Positions 35,239 to 44,706 of a stretch of DNA of 64,000 nt are shown piece by piece (position 1 is the first letter of the stretch; each line of letters starts with the position of its first letter). Position numbers and translations under genes: made by a program. The notes beneath the pieces are model-generated. The model was not told the origin of the DNA. It saw only the letters and a list, made by a program, of their open reading frames with translations, and searched no databases. The stretch is from the NCBI RefSeq assembly GCF_018619435.1, contig NZ_JAHFZF010000007.1:62001-126000 (forward strand). Direction: 5' to 3'. Origin of the DNA: Rhodoferax sp. U11-2br (GTDB lineage Bacteria; Pseudomonadota; Gammaproteobacteria; Burkholderiales; Burkholderiaceae_C).

Positions 35239-36435
35239 ATGGCGACCGTCTCTTCAAAAGCCACCCCACCCGCAGCGGCCTCCCCAGGCTTGGGTTTCTT
35301 GAAAAACAACCTGCGCGAGTATGGTCTGCTGATGTCGTTGGTGGCCATCATGGGGTTCTTCCAGGTGATGACCAATGGCACCCTCTTCCAGCCCCTGAAT
35401 CTGACCAACCTGATTCTGCAAAACAGCTACATCATCGTGATGGCCCTGGGCATGTTGCTGGTCATTGTGGCTGGCCACATCGACCTGTCGGTGGGCTCAG
35501 TCTGCGGTTTTGTCGGTGCTGTCGCCGCCGTTTTGATGGTGGAATACAACCTCAACTTTGCGCTGACCGCCCTGATCTGCCTGGTGCTTGGTGGCGTGAT
35601 TGGTGCCGCGCAAGGTTACTGGGTGGCTTTTTACAAAATACCCGCCTTCATCGTGACGCTGGCGGGCATGCTGGTGTTTCGGGGTCTCACCTTGGTGGTC
35701 CTGGGTGGCTCGTCAGTCGGCCCTTTTCCACCCGAGTTCCAGTTGCTCAGCACCGGTTTTATTCCAGACCCGTTTGGGGGTGAAAGCCTGAAAGTCCTGT
35801 CGCTGGTACTTGGCTTGGCCATGGCCTTGATCTTGTTGTTGTCCAAAGTGAAAGACCGTGCCGCCCGGGCCAAACACGGCATGGACAACGAACCCTACGT
35901 CTTTTTTCTGTTCAAGAATCTGGCGTTTGCCGCCATGATTGCCGCCTTCAGCTACCTGCTGTCGTCTTACCGTGGTTTGCCCAATGTGCTGATCGTGATG
36001 CTGGTGTTGATGCTGGTCTACGACTTTGTCACCTCCAAGACCACCGTGGGCCGTCGCGTTTATGCTCTCGGTGGCAACGAAAAAGCCGCTCGTCTGTCCG
36101 GCATCAACACCGAACGCCTGACCTTCTACACCTTCATCAACATGGGCGTGCTGGCGGCCTTGGCCGGTTTGATTTTTGCCGCTCGGCTCAATACCGCCAC
36201 CCCCAAAGCAGGCCTCGGCTTTGAGCTGGATGTGATTGCCGCGTGCTTCATCGGTGGCGCCTCTGCGTCGGGTGGTGTTGGCAAGGTATTGGGTGCGGTG
36301 ATTGGTGCGTTCATCATGGGTGTCATGAACAACGGCATGTCCATCATGGGGATTGGCATCGACTGGCAACAGGTCATCAAAGGCTTGGTCTTGCTGGCGG
36401 CGGTGTGTGTCGACGTTTACAACAAGAAAAAATAA
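35239..36435 (+). CDS. gguB: Multiple-monosaccharide ABC transporter permease GguB
   Basis: A 398-residue permease with about ten hydrophobic segments, conserved VMALGMLLVIVAGHIDLSVG near residue 72, FIVTLAGMLVFRGLTLVVLG, and FELDVIAACFIGGASASGGV near 330. The length and the cytoplasmic insert (KVKDRAARAKHGMDNEPY, near 200) match GguB/XylH rather than the shorter RbsC type. It completes the chvE-gguAB importer; the Agrobacterium gguC partner is not present, and a MocA-type dehydrogenase takes its place. Confidence 0.94.
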   Translation: MATVSSKATPPAAASPGLGFLKNNLREYGLLMSLVAIMGFFQVMTNGTLFQPLNLTNLILQNSYIIVMALGMLLVIVAGHIDLSVGSVCGFVGAVAAVLMVEYNLNFALTALICLVLGGVIGAAQGYWVAFYKIPAFIVTLAGMLVFRGLTLVVLGGSSVGPFPPEFQLLSTGFIPDPFGGESLKVLSLVLGLAMALILLLSKVKDRAARAKHGMDNEPYVFFLFKNLAFAAMIAAFSYLLSSYRGLPNVLIVMLVLMLVYDFVTSKTTVGRRVYALGGNEKAARLSGINTERLTFYTFINMGVLAALAGLIFAARLNTATPKAGLGFELDVIAACFIGGASASGGVGKVLGAVIGAFIMGVMNNGMSIMGIGIDWQQVIKGLVLLAAVCVDVYNKKK

Positions 36436-36439
36436 CCTG

Positions 36440-37621
36440 ATGGCGGACAACACGGTAATGCAACTGTTGGGGCGTCGGCTGCGGCTGGCCGTGATTGGTG
36501 GCGGGCCGGGCTCTTTTATCGGAGCCATGCACCGCCAGGCAGCGCGGCTGGATGACCGCTTTGAGCTGGTCGCCTGCGCCCTGTCCTCTGACCCTGAGCG
36601 CGCCCGCAGCGCGGGGCTGAGTCTCGGGATGGCGCCAGAGCGCAGTTACCCCAATGGACAAGCCTTGATCGAGACCGAGGCACAGCGCGCTGATGGTGCC
36701 GAGGTGGTGGCCATCATGACCCCCAACGACAGCCACTTCGCACTGGCCATATTGGCGCTGGACCACGGCATGGATGTGATCTGCGACAAACCCATGACCA
36801 ACACGCTGGCCGAGGCACAGGCGCTTCACCAGAAGGTCCAAGACACCGGTCTGGTGTTTTGTCTGACCCACAACTACACCGGGTATCCGATGGTGCGCCA
36901 GGCCCGGGCCATGGTGCAGGACGGCCAGCTGGGCGAGATCCGGCTGGTGCAGGTCGAGTATGTCCAAGGGGGTCGCGCCAAGGCGGGACCAGGCCGACGC
37001 GCCTGGAAAGACGACCCGGCGCGGGGTGGGCCCTCACTGGTGCTCGCCGACATCGGCACCCACGCCCACAACCTGCTGCGTTTCATGACCCTGCTGGAGG
37101 TAGCTCAGGTAGCGGCCGAGGTTGGCAGCATCGTGCCGGATCGCCTGACCCACGACTACGCGGGCGCGATGCTGCGTCTGAACAACGGCGCACGCGGCAG
37201 TTTTTGGGTGACCCAGGCCGCAGCAGGCGTAGAAAACGGCTTGCGTATCCGCATCAGCGGCGCCTTAGGTAGTCTGGAGTGGCAACAAGAGCAGCCGCAA
37301 GTGCTGCACTTCAAGCCACTGGATGCGCCAGCACAGGTACGTACACCCAACGGTCCCGGCACCCTGCCGCTGGCGGCGCGAGCCTCACGCATCGTGGCCG
37401 GGCATCCCGAGGGCTTTCACGAAGCCTTTGCCAACCTGTACACCGACGCGGCCGATACGATCGCCGCGCGCCGCTGTCATCAGGCGGTGGACCCGCTGTC
37501 CACACACTTCCCCAACGCCAGTGACGGACTGCAAGGTCTGCGCTTTGTCACCGCCGCGCTGGCGTCCAGCCAGCAACAAGGTACCTGGACAACTGTTGAA
37601 GGTACAACTGACCATGTTTGA
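36440..37621 (+). CDS. Gfo/Idh/MocA-family oxidoreductase
   Basis: A 393-residue NAD(P)-dependent sugar or polyol dehydrogenase. The Rossmann start [21 protein letters not shown] has the GGGPGSFIG loop typical of this subgroup, followed by [18 protein letters not shown], the EKP-like [10 protein letters not shown] motif with its catalytic Lys near residue 120, and [12 protein letters not shown] with the catalytic His. It starts four bases after gguB and overlaps galT by eight, so it belongs to the importer/galactose unit. The substrate is probably a hexose or pentose taken up by ChvE-GguAB; exact specificity is unknown. Confidence 0.85.
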   Translation: MADNTVMQLLGRRLRLAVIGGGPGSFIGAMHRQAARLDDRFELVACALSSDPERARSAGLSLGMAPERSYPNGQALIETEAQRADGAEVVAIMTPNDSHFALAILALDHGMDVICDKPMTNTLAEAQALHQKVQDTGLVFCLTHNYTGYPMVRQARAMVQDGQLGEIRLVQVEYVQGGRAKAGPGRRAWKDDPARGGPSLVLADIGTHAHNLLRFMTLLEVAQVAAEVGSIVPDRLTHDYAGAMLRLNNGARGSFWVTQAAAGVENGLRIRISGALGSLEWQQEQPQVLHFKPLDAPAQVRTPNGPGTLPLAARASRIVAGHPEGFHEAFANLYTDAADTIAARRCHQAVDPLSTHFPNASDGLQGLRFVTAALASSQQQGTWTTVEGTTDHV

Positions 37622-38666
37622 CCCCAGTGACCATTCCCATCGTCGTTACAACCCTCTGACCGGCCAATGGGTGCTCGTCTCGCCACACCGGGCCAAGCGC
37701 CCCTGGCAAGGCCAGCAGGAGTCACCGGATCGCAGTGAGCGACCCAGCCATGACCCGCAGTGTTATTTGTGTGCCGGCAACCTGCGGGTGACTGGCGAGC
37801 GCAACCCTGACTACCAGCACACCTTCGTTTTCACCAACGATTTTGCAGCAATGATGGCGGACACACCCGAAGCGGCACCGCCGACGGACGATCTGTTCCA
37901 GATCCAGAGCGCCCGCGGTACCAGCCGGGTGATCTGCTTCTCGCCAGACCACAGCCTGTCCTTGCCGGAGTTGTCCTTGCCGGCCATTGGCCAGGTCATC
38001 CAAACCTGGATCTCCGAGACCAAAGAGCTGGCTCAAACCTACCCAGGCATCCAGATCTTCGAGAACAAGGGCGCCATGATGGGCTGCTCCAACCCGCACC
38101 CACATGGCCAGATCTGGGCCACCAGTTACATCCCCAGCGAAGTGCATCAGGAAGACCTGCACCAGCGTGCCTACTTCAACCAACATCAGCGCCCCCTGCT
38201 GCTCGACTATGCCGAACGCGAGGCGGCCAGTGGTGAACGTGTGGTCGTCCAGACGACGCACTGGCTGGCGGTGGTGCCGTTCTGGGCCACCTGGCCTTTT
38301 GAGATTTTGCTGCTGCCACGCTTTACCGTGCAGCGCATCACCCAGCTTGACGCGACGCAGCAGGCCGATCTGGCGCTGGCGCTGAAAAAGCTGACCAGCC
38401 GTTACGACAACCTGTTCGAGTGTTCCTTCCCTTACTCGATGGGCTGGCACGGCGCCCCATATGACAGTCGCGGCACCGAAGGCTGGCAGTTGCATGCCCA
38501 TTTTTACCCCCCCTTGCTGCGCTCAGCCAGTGTGCGCAAGTTCATGGTGGGGTTTGAGATGCTGGCCGAAGCGCAGCGTGACCTCACGCCAGAACAGGCT
38601 GCCGAGCGCCTGCGCGCGGTCTCTGACCTGCATTACCGCGAGGCATCCACATGTCCCAAGCCTTGA
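37614..38666 (+). CDS. galT: Galactose-1-phosphate uridylyltransferase
   Basis: GalT exchanges galactose 1-phosphate with UDP-glucose in the Leloir pathway. The 350-residue protein has the N-terminal [22 protein letters not shown] block, zinc Cys pair in CYLCAGN, the active-site motif NPHPHGQIW near residue 160, ending in [18 protein letters not shown]. It overlaps the MocA-family gene upstream and galK downstream. UDP-galactose 4-epimerase (galE), needed to complete the pathway, is not in the window. Confidence 0.95.
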   Translation: MFDPSDHSHRRYNPLTGQWVLVSPHRAKRPWQGQQESPDRSERPSHDPQCYLCAGNLRVTGERNPDYQHTFVFTNDFAAMMADTPEAAPPTDDLFQIQSARGTSRVICFSPDHSLSLPELSLPAIGQVIQTWISETKELAQTYPGIQIFENKGAMMGCSNPHPHGQIWATSYIPSEVHQEDLHQRAYFNQHQRPLLLDYAEREAASGERVVVQTTHWLAVVPFWATWPFEILLLPRFTVQRITQLDATQQADLALALKKLTSRYDNLFECSFPYSMGWHGAPYDSRGTEGWQLHAHFYPPLLRSASVRKFMVGFEMLAEAQRDLTPEQAAERLRAVSDLHYREASTCPKP

Positions 38667-39811
38667 AACACGTCGCGACACAAGCCTTTGAAGCGAGCTT
38701 TGGCAGCCCACCTCAACACTGGGTGCAGGCCCCCGGCCGGGTCAACCTGATTGGTGAACACACCGACTACAACGACGGTTTTGTCCTGCCCTGCGCCATC
38801 AACTTTGGCACGCTAATCGCCGCCAGAGCACGCACCGACGCCATCGTGCGGGTGGTAGCTGCTGACTACGGCGGCGAAGTCGACAGCTTCCGCCTTGACC
38901 AGCCCATCCTGCCTTTGGCTGAGGGCGCTTGGCCCAATTACGTACGAGGTGTCGTCAAGTACCTCCTGGAAACAGGCTTGCCGCTGCAAGGTGCCGATTT
39001 GGCACTCGCTGGCAATGTGCCGCAGGGTGCTGGCTTGTCGTCCTCGGCATCGCTGGAGGTTTCGGTGGCTCAGGCTTTCAAAACCCTGCAGGGGTTCAGC
39101 GAGCTCAGTCCCACCGACATGGCCTTGATTGCCCAACGGGCCGAAAACCGGTTTGTTGGCTGCAACTGCGGCATCATGGACCAACTGGTATCAGCACGCG
39201 GGGAAGCCGGTAGCGCCCTGCTGATCGACTGCCGCTCACTTGCCACACAGGCGGTGCCGATGCCTGCTGATGTGGCGGTGATGATTGTGCATTCCCGGGT
39301 GCGCCGCGGGCTGGTTGGCAGTGAGTACAACACCCGGCGCCTGCAGTGTGAAGCGGCGGCCAAACACTACGGCGTCAAGGCCTTGCGTGATCTGGACCTG
39401 GCCCGGCTGGAGGCTGAGGCGGGGGATTTGGATGCGATCGTGCTGCGCCGTGCCCGGCACATCGTCACCGAAAACCAGCGCACGCTCGACGCCGCAGTGG
39501 CTTTGGCTGCCGGTGATTTACGCCAGATGGGGCAACTCATGGCGGCCTCCCATGTCTCGATGCGTGACGACTTTGAAATCACTGCGCCCGCGGTCGACCA
39601 GTTGGTGGACATCCTGCAAACCGCCATTGGCCCGGTCGGTGGCGCCCGCATGACTGGCGGCGGATTTGGCGGCTGCGCGGTGGCATTGATGCCATCAAGC
39701 CAGGTCGAAGCGGTCCGCCAAGCCGTGGCTGAGCAATACCGATCACCCACTGGCGAAGCGGGTACCGTCTACGTCTGCCAGGCCTCACAAGGTGCGGGTT
39801 CCCTGAGCTGA
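38651..39811 (+). CDS. galK: Galactokinase
   Basis: A 386-residue GHMP kinase that phosphorylates galactose at C1. It has the galactokinase signature [19 protein letters not shown] near residue 27, the ATP-loop [17 protein letters not shown] near 118, [15 protein letters not shown] (catalytic Asp) near 175, and [13 protein letters not shown] near 335. It overlaps galT by 16 bases. A run of short GC-rich palindromic sequence follows its stop (about 39824-39845). Confidence 0.95.
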   Translation: MSQALKHVATQAFEASFGSPPQHWVQAPGRVNLIGEHTDYNDGFVLPCAINFGTLIAARARTDAIVRVVAADYGGEVDSFRLDQPILPLAEGAWPNYVRGVVKYLLETGLPLQGADLALAGNVPQGAGLSSSASLEVSVAQAFKTLQGFSELSPTDMALIAQRAENRFVGCNCGIMDQLVSARGEAGSALLIDCRSLATQAVPMPADVAVMIVHSRVRRGLVGSEYNTRRLQCEAAAKHYGVKALRDLDLARLEAEAGDLDAIVLRRARHIVTENQRTLDAAVALAAGDLRQMGQLMAASHVSMRDDFEITAPAVDQLVDILQTAIGPVGGARMTGGGFGGCAVALMPSSQVEAVRQAVAEQYRSPTGEAGTVYVCQASQGAGSLS

Positions 39812-39854
39812 GCCCCTACAACGGCCCGCTCCCTGCGGGTCTGCGGCATGTATT

Positions 39855-39894
39855 TATTGGTATCAATAGTCTCCTAATCTCTATTGGATCAATA
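39855..39894. promoter_or_regulatory. Paired near-palindromic sites upstream of araBDA
   Basis: TATTGGTATCAATA at 39855-39868 (TATTG/CAATA arms) and TATTGGATCAATA at 39882-39894 lie about 27 bases apart and 170 bases before the araB start. They resemble the sites in the gbpR-chvE and ytfQ control regions. No AraC-family gene is present, so a LysR- or LacI-type regulator is more likely. Confidence 0.5.
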
Positions 39895-40065
39895 TGCCCC
39901 CCATGGCTATCATGCGCTCACTCTTTGGCCTTTGACCGGTTGCGCATGCCGCTGATCCCAGGCCAAAGAGCTGTTTTTCTGTGACCGGACACCCTGGCCC
40001 GCACACTGTGTGGCCGGGTCTGTGTCCCTTCACGGTTCATGCATGTTTCAATTCCTGGATGTTTT

Positions 40066-41733
40066 ATGAGCTCTTATGCATTGGGTCTGGATTACGGCAG
40101 TGATTCGGTCAGGGCGCTGTTGGTGAATGCGCAAACCGGCGAAGAAGTGGCGAGTGCCGTGGTGTACTACCCACGCTGGAGCCAAGGCCTGTTTTGCGCG
40201 CCCGCCAAAGACCAGTTTCGCCAGCACCCGCTGGACTACACCGACAGTTTGGTGGAAGCCGTGCAGGCCCTGTGGCAAAAAGCCCCGGCGGGTGCTGCCC
40301 AGCAAGTGGTGGGCCTGAGTTTTGACACCACCGGCTCGACCCCAATCGCCTTGAACCGCGACGGTGTGGCGCTGTCCTTGCTGCCTGAATTTGCCACAAA
40401 TCCCAACGCGATGTTTGTCCTGTGGAAGGACCACACCGCCGTCAAAGAGGCCCAACAGATCACTGCAGCCGCTAACCATGCACCGGAAAACTACCTGAAG
40501 TTTGAGGGTGGCATTTACTCCTCGGAGTGGTACTGGGCCAAAGCCTTGCACGTGATGCGCGCCGACCCGGCGGTGGCCAAGGCCGCTTATATGTGGGTCG
40601 AACACTGCGACTGGATATCGGCTGTCCTGACCGGCACCACCCACCCCGACACCTTGCGCATGGGGCGCTGCGCTACCGGGCACAAACTGATGTGGCATGC
40701 CAGCTGGGGGGGTTACCCACCCGATGCCTTCTTTGCCGGTATCGACCCGCTGCTGAGCGGTCTGCGTGACCGGCTACCGGTCGAGACCTTCACCGCTGAC
40801 CAATTGTGCGGCCGACTCACCGCAGAATGGGCTGAGAAACTGGGCCTGCCCGTGGGCACAGCGGTCGGGTTTGGCGCTTTTGATTGCCACATGGGGGCCG
40901 TTGCAGCCAATGTCAAACCGGGTGTGTTGACCAAAATCATGGGCACCTCCACCTGTGACATCACCGTGGCCAGCTACGCCGACATCGGCGACAAATCGGT
41001 GCGCGGCATCTGTGGCCAAGTGGACGGCTCGGTGATGCCCGGCCTGGTGGGGCTGGAGGCGGGTCAGTCCGCCTTTGGCGACCTGTATGCATGGTTCCGC
41101 AACCTGGTCAACTGGCCCACAACCAACTTGCTGCAGCGCAGCAGCTTGATCGACGAGGCCACCAAACACCAGCTGATCCAGGAGATTGAAGACCACACCT
41201 TGGCGGCACTGGGGGTGGAGGCCGCCAAACTCGCGGTCGGAGAAACCGGTATCACCGCGCTGGATTGGGTCAATGGCCGACGCACGCCCGATGCCGACCA
41301 GACCGTGGCCATGGCCCTCACCGGCCTGAAGATGGGCAGCCAGGCGCCGCAGGTGTTTCGTGCGCTGGTGGAAGCCACCGCCTTTGGGGCCCGCGCCATC
41401 ATCGAGCGCTTCAAGGAAGAAGGTATTGCGATCAACGCCGTGGTGGTGATTGGCGGCATTTCCAAGAAGTCGGACTTTGTCATGCAGGTCTGCGCCGATG
41501 TCTGGAACTGCCCGATCGACGTGTTGGAGAGTGAACAGAGCTGCGCCTTGGGTGCAGCCATCTTTGCCGCCACTGTGGGGGGGGTACACGCCAATGTGGC
41601 CAGCGCCCAGGCGGTGATGGCATCACCGGTCTGCAAAACCTACGTACCCAATGCCGAAGCCGCTTTGGCCTATGAACCGCTCTACGCCCAGTACCAACAA
41701 CTGGGCGCTTATGTCAACGAAGGAAAGCCATGA
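40066..41733 (+). CDS. araB: Ribulokinase
   Basis: AraB phosphorylates L-ribulose to L-ribulose 5-phosphate. The 555-residue FGGY-family kinase starts YALGLDYGSDSVRALLVN, contains SFDTTGSTP near residue 90, WVEHCDWIS, the typical MGTSTCDI and GQSAFGDLYAWF blocks of ribulokinases near 300, and VVIGGISKKSDFVMQ near 470. ATG 40066 begins directly at the sugar-kinase domain; ATG 40039 would add nine residues. First gene of araB-araD-araA. Confidence 0.94.
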   Translation: MSSYALGLDYGSDSVRALLVNAQTGEEVASAVVYYPRWSQGLFCAPAKDQFRQHPLDYTDSLVEAVQALWQKAPAGAAQQVVGLSFDTTGSTPIALNRDGVALSLLPEFATNPNAMFVLWKDHTAVKEAQQITAAANHAPENYLKFEGGIYSSEWYWAKALHVMRADPAVAKAAYMWVEHCDWISAVLTGTTHPDTLRMGRCATGHKLMWHASWGGYPPDAFFAGIDPLLSGLRDRLPVETFTADQLCGRLTAEWAEKLGLPVGTAVGFGAFDCHMGAVAANVKPGVLTKIMGTSTCDITVASYADIGDKSVRGICGQVDGSVMPGLVGLEAGQSAFGDLYAWFRNLVNWPTTNLLQRSSLIDEATKHQLIQEIEDHTLAALGVEAAKLAVGETGITALDWVNGRRTPDADQTVAMALTGLKMGSQAPQVFRALVEATAFGARAIIERFKEEGIAINAVVVIGGISKKSDFVMQVCADVWNCPIDVLESEQSCALGAAIFAATVGGVHANVASAQAVMASPVCKTYVPNAEAALAYEPLYAQYQQLGAYVNEGKP

Positions 41734-42425
41734 GTTACACCGAACTCAAACGCGCGGCCTATGAGGCCAATATGGAGCTGGATCGGCGCAAGCTGGTGGT
41801 CTACAACTTTGGCAATGTGTCGGAAATCGACCGTGCCAAAGGGGTCATTGCCATCAAACCCAGCGGTGTGCCGTATGCCGACCTGACACCAGATGACATG
41901 GTGATTGTGGACCTCGACAACACCGTGGTGGAGGGCAAACTCAAACCCTCGTCCGACACCCGCACCCATACTTATTTGTACCGGCACTTTGCCAGCATTG
42001 GCGGAGTGACTCACACCCACTCCACCTTTGCCACGGCCTGGGCGCAGACCCAGCGGCCTATCCCCTGCTTTGGCACCACCCATGCCGACTTTGTTTACGG
42101 CGACATCCCCTGCACCGCATTGATCACAGACGCCCAGATTGCGCGCGACTACGAAGAAGAAACCGGTGTGCAGATCACCGACTGCTTCGCTGGCCGAAGC
42201 CCGGACGAGGCACCCATGGTCATCGTCGCCGGTCACGGCCCTTTCACCTGGGGCAAAGACGCCGCCAAAGCGGTTTACAACGCGGTGATTCTGGAAGAAG
42301 TGGCGCACATGGCCTACCTGACCCAGACCCTGCGCCCGGACATCAGGTCCTTGAAGCAAACCATCATCGACAAACACTTCTTGCGCAAACACGGCAAGAA
42401 CGCTTATTACGGTCAAGCCCAGTAA
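41730..42425 (+). CDS. araD: L-ribulose-5-phosphate 4-epimerase
   Basis: A 231-residue class II aldolase-fold enzyme converting L-ribulose 5-phosphate to D-xylulose 5-phosphate. It shows VYNFGNVSEIDRAKGVIAIKPSG, SSDTRTHTYLYRHF, the zinc motif THTHSTFATAWAQ near residue 95 and VAGHGPFTWGKDA near 170. It overlaps araB at ATGA. The product joins the pentose phosphate pathway. Confidence 0.95.
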   Translation: MSYTELKRAAYEANMELDRRKLVVYNFGNVSEIDRAKGVIAIKPSGVPYADLTPDDMVIVDLDNTVVEGKLKPSSDTRTHTYLYRHFASIGGVTHTHSTFATAWAQTQRPIPCFGTTHADFVYGDIPCTALITDAQIARDYEEETGVQITDCFAGRSPDEAPMVIVAGHGPFTWGKDAAKAVYNAVILEEVAHMAYLTQTLRPDIRSLKQTIIDKHFLRKHGKNAYYGQAQ

Positions 42426-42462
42426 ATACCTGGACTATTAGCTATTTTTTGAGGAGCATTCC

Positions 42463-43965
42463 ATGAAAGTTTTCGATACCAAAGAAGTCTGGCTGATCAC
42501 CGGCTCACAACATTTGTACGGCCCAGGTGTGTTGGCCCAGGTGGCAGAGAACAGCCAGACCATTGCCAGCAGCCTGAGTGCCTCCGAGGCCATCTCGATC
42601 AAGGTCGTGGCCAAAGACACGGTGGTGTCCCCCTCCGACATCCTGGCGGTCTGCCAGGCCGCCAACAGCGCGCCCAACTGCGTCGGTGTGATCCTGTGGA
42701 TGCACACCTTCTCGCCAGCCAAGATGTGGATTGCGGGCCTGAAGGCGCTGCGCAAACCCTATATGCATCTGCACACCCAGTTCAACGCCGAACTGCCGTT
42801 TGCCGACATCAACATGCATTTCATGAACCTGAACCAGAGTGCCCACGGTGACCGCGAGTTCGGCCACATCAGCACCCGCCTGCGCCAAGACCGCAAGGTG
42901 GTGGTGGGGCATTGGGCCGACCCACGTGTGCAGGCCGACATCGACAGCTGGTGCCGCGTGGCCATGGGCTGGTTTGAGAGCCAGAACCTGAAGGTCGCGC
43001 GTTTTGGCGACAACATGCGTCAGGTCGCGGTGACCGAAGGCGACAAGGTCTCGGCGCAGATCCAGTTTGGGTATGAGGTACATGCGTTTGGCCTGGGTGA
43101 CCTGCAGGACGCCGTGGCCACCATCACCGATGCACAAGTGGCCCAGCAAATCGAGATCTACAAGGCGGACTACGAGGTGTCGCCCACCCTGCTGGCCGAT
43201 GCCCACCAGTTTGAGATGTTGCAGAACGAAGCCCGCCTGGAACTGGGCCTGCACAAGTTCCTGACCGAGGGCGGCTTCGGTGCTTTCACCAATTGTTTTG
43301 AAAACCTGACCGGCACCACCAACCTGCCCGGCCTGGCGACCCAGCGCCTGATGAGCCAGGGTTTTGGCTACGGTGGTGAAGGTGACTGGAAAACAGCCGC
43401 CATGGTGCGCATCGCCAAGGTCATGTCCAAGGGCCGCCCTGGTGGCACCTCGTTCATGGAGGACTACACCTACAACTTCGGTGCTGTCGGCCAAGTGCTG
43501 GGCGCCCATATGCTTGAAGTTTGCCCGTCGATTGCCGCCGCCAAGCCCAAGCTGGAAGTGCATTTGCACACCATCGGCTGCCGCAAGGACATCGCACGCC
43601 TGCTGTTTACCGGCAAAGCGGGCCCGGCAATCAACATCTCGGTGATCGACATGGGCACGCGTTTTCGCATGATCATCAACGAGGTCGACACCGTGACCCC
43701 GGCACAAGAGTTGCCCAACTTGCCGGTGGCCAAAGCCCTGTGGCAACCCCGCCCGAACTTGGCAGTGGCAGCAGCGGCCTGGATCCATGCCGGCGGCGCC
43801 CACCACAGCGCCTACACCCAGGGCATCACCGCCGACGAGGCGGTGGATCTGGCCGAGATGGCCGGCATTGAAGCGGTAGTGATCGGTGCCGACACCACGG
43901 TGCGCGGCATCAAGACCGAGCTGCGTCACAATGGGGCTTATTACCACCTGAACCAGGGACTCTGA
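42463..43965 (+). CDS. araA: L-arabinose isomerase
   Basis: A 500-residue enzyme converting L-arabinose to L-ribulose, of standard length for the family. Conserved blocks include [13 protein letters not shown] at the start, [15 protein letters not shown] near residue 92, [16 protein letters not shown] near 125, [38 protein letters not shown] and [22 protein letters not shown] lies before the start. With araB and araD it makes a full isomerase-type arabinose route, in the less common order B-D-A. Confidence 0.96.
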   Translation: MKVFDTKEVWLITGSQHLYGPGVLAQVAENSQTIASSLSASEAISIKVVAKDTVVSPSDILAVCQAANSAPNCVGVILWMHTFSPAKMWIAGLKALRKPYMHLHTQFNAELPFADINMHFMNLNQSAHGDREFGHISTRLRQDRKVVVGHWADPRVQADIDSWCRVAMGWFESQNLKVARFGDNMRQVAVTEGDKVSAQIQFGYEVHAFGLGDLQDAVATITDAQVAQQIEIYKADYEVSPTLLADAHQFEMLQNEARLELGLHKFLTEGGFGAFTNCFENLTGTTNLPGLATQRLMSQGFGYGGEGDWKTAAMVRIAKVMSKGRPGGTSFMEDYTYNFGAVGQVLGAHMLEVCPSIAAAKPKLEVHLHTIGCRKDIARLLFTGKAGPAINISVIDMGTRFRMIINEVDTVTPAQELPNLPVAKALWQPRPNLAVAAAAWIHAGGAHHSAYTQGITADEAVDLAEMAGIEAVVIGADTTVRGIKTELRHNGAYYHLNQGL

Positions 43966-43976
43966 CAACAAAGGTT

Positions 43977-44015
43977 TCTGCCTATAGCCCTTATGTATGA
44001 TGATTATGTAGCTCT
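43977..44015. repeat. Partial dispersed repeat at the start of the HAD gene
   Basis: TTTCTGCCTATAGCCCTTATG followed after 13 bases by GTAGCTCTCA matches one arm and the tail of the repeat family. The ATG of the HAD-family gene lies within it. Confidence 0.4.
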
Positions 44016-44589
44016 CATTTTTGATATGGATGGCACACTGGTCGACAGCGGCCAGTTGCACGAGTTCAGCTGGAGAGCCACACTCAACACCTACCACATT
44101 CCCATTGACGGTCCGCTGATGCGCTCCTTGGCCGGTGTTCCGACCAAGGAGACGTTGGCATTCCTGATCGAGAAGTTTGACTGCACGGTCTCGGCCAGCC
44201 TGGACGAGATGAACGAGTTCAAGGAACAGTGTGTGCGTGACAACGTGCAGCGCTTTGTCAAACCAACGGCGCTGTTCGACCTGGTGAAACACTACCACGG
44301 CAAAAAACCCATGGCCATTGGCACCGGCGCCAACACCGCCGAGGCGCTGCTGGTGTTGCAGCAGTGTGGCATGGACACCTACCTGAACGCAGTGGTGGGT
44401 GCAGATCAGGTCCAACACCCCAAACCAGCCCCCGACACCTTCTTACGCTGCGCCGAACTGCTGGGTGTGGCCCCCGGCCAGTGTGTGGTGTTTGAAGACG
44501 CCCAACTGGGCCTGCAAGCCGCCACCAGCGCCGGTATGGCCGCCGTGGACGTGTTCCTGACCCACCACATCTACAACGACTATTTTTGA
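43993..44589 (+). CDS. HAD-family sugar phosphatase (YqaB-like)
   Basis: A 198-residue HAD hydrolase: nucleophile motif FDMDGTLVDSG at residues 10-20, cap helix segment, motif II-like AIGTGANTAEA, Lys in HPKPAPDTFL and VVFEDAQLGLQAA near 170. It closely resembles Escherichia coli YqaB (fructose-1-phosphatase/beta-phosphoglucomutase-like), including the start MYxxYxxLIFDMDG. It follows araA by 27 bases, suggesting detoxification of a sugar phosphate made in arabinose or galactose breakdown. Confidence 0.88.
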   Translation: MYDDYVALIFDMDGTLVDSGQLHEFSWRATLNTYHIPIDGPLMRSLAGVPTKETLAFLIEKFDCTVSASLDEMNEFKEQCVRDNVQRFVKPTALFDLVKHYHGKKPMAIGTGANTAEALLVLQQCGMDTYLNAVVGADQVQHPKPAPDTFLRCAELLGVAPGQCVVFEDAQLGLQAATSAGMAAVDVFLTHHIYNDYF

Positions 44590-44635
44590 GCTGACGGGCG
44601 CGCTTGCTGATCTGTCAGTGGGTCATGCGCCCATA

Positions 44636-44669
44636 AAAAAACCCGCCGGGTTTCCCTGGCGGGTTTTTT
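44636..44669. terminator. Bidirectional intrinsic terminator
   Basis: AAAAAACCCGCC, a ten-base loop, then GGCGGGTTTTTT: a perfect 12-base stem with T-runs on both strands, between the convergent HAD-family gene and the first porin gene. Confidence 0.93.
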
Positions 44670-44706
44670 GGTTTCTAAACCTCAGCTGGTTTACACCAGC
44701 GTGGGA

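Noticed and set aside
42505-44418. 637-codon minus-strand open frame across araA and the HAD gene
   Set aside because: His/Gly/Val-rich shadow of two well-identified genes on the other strand; no ribosome site.
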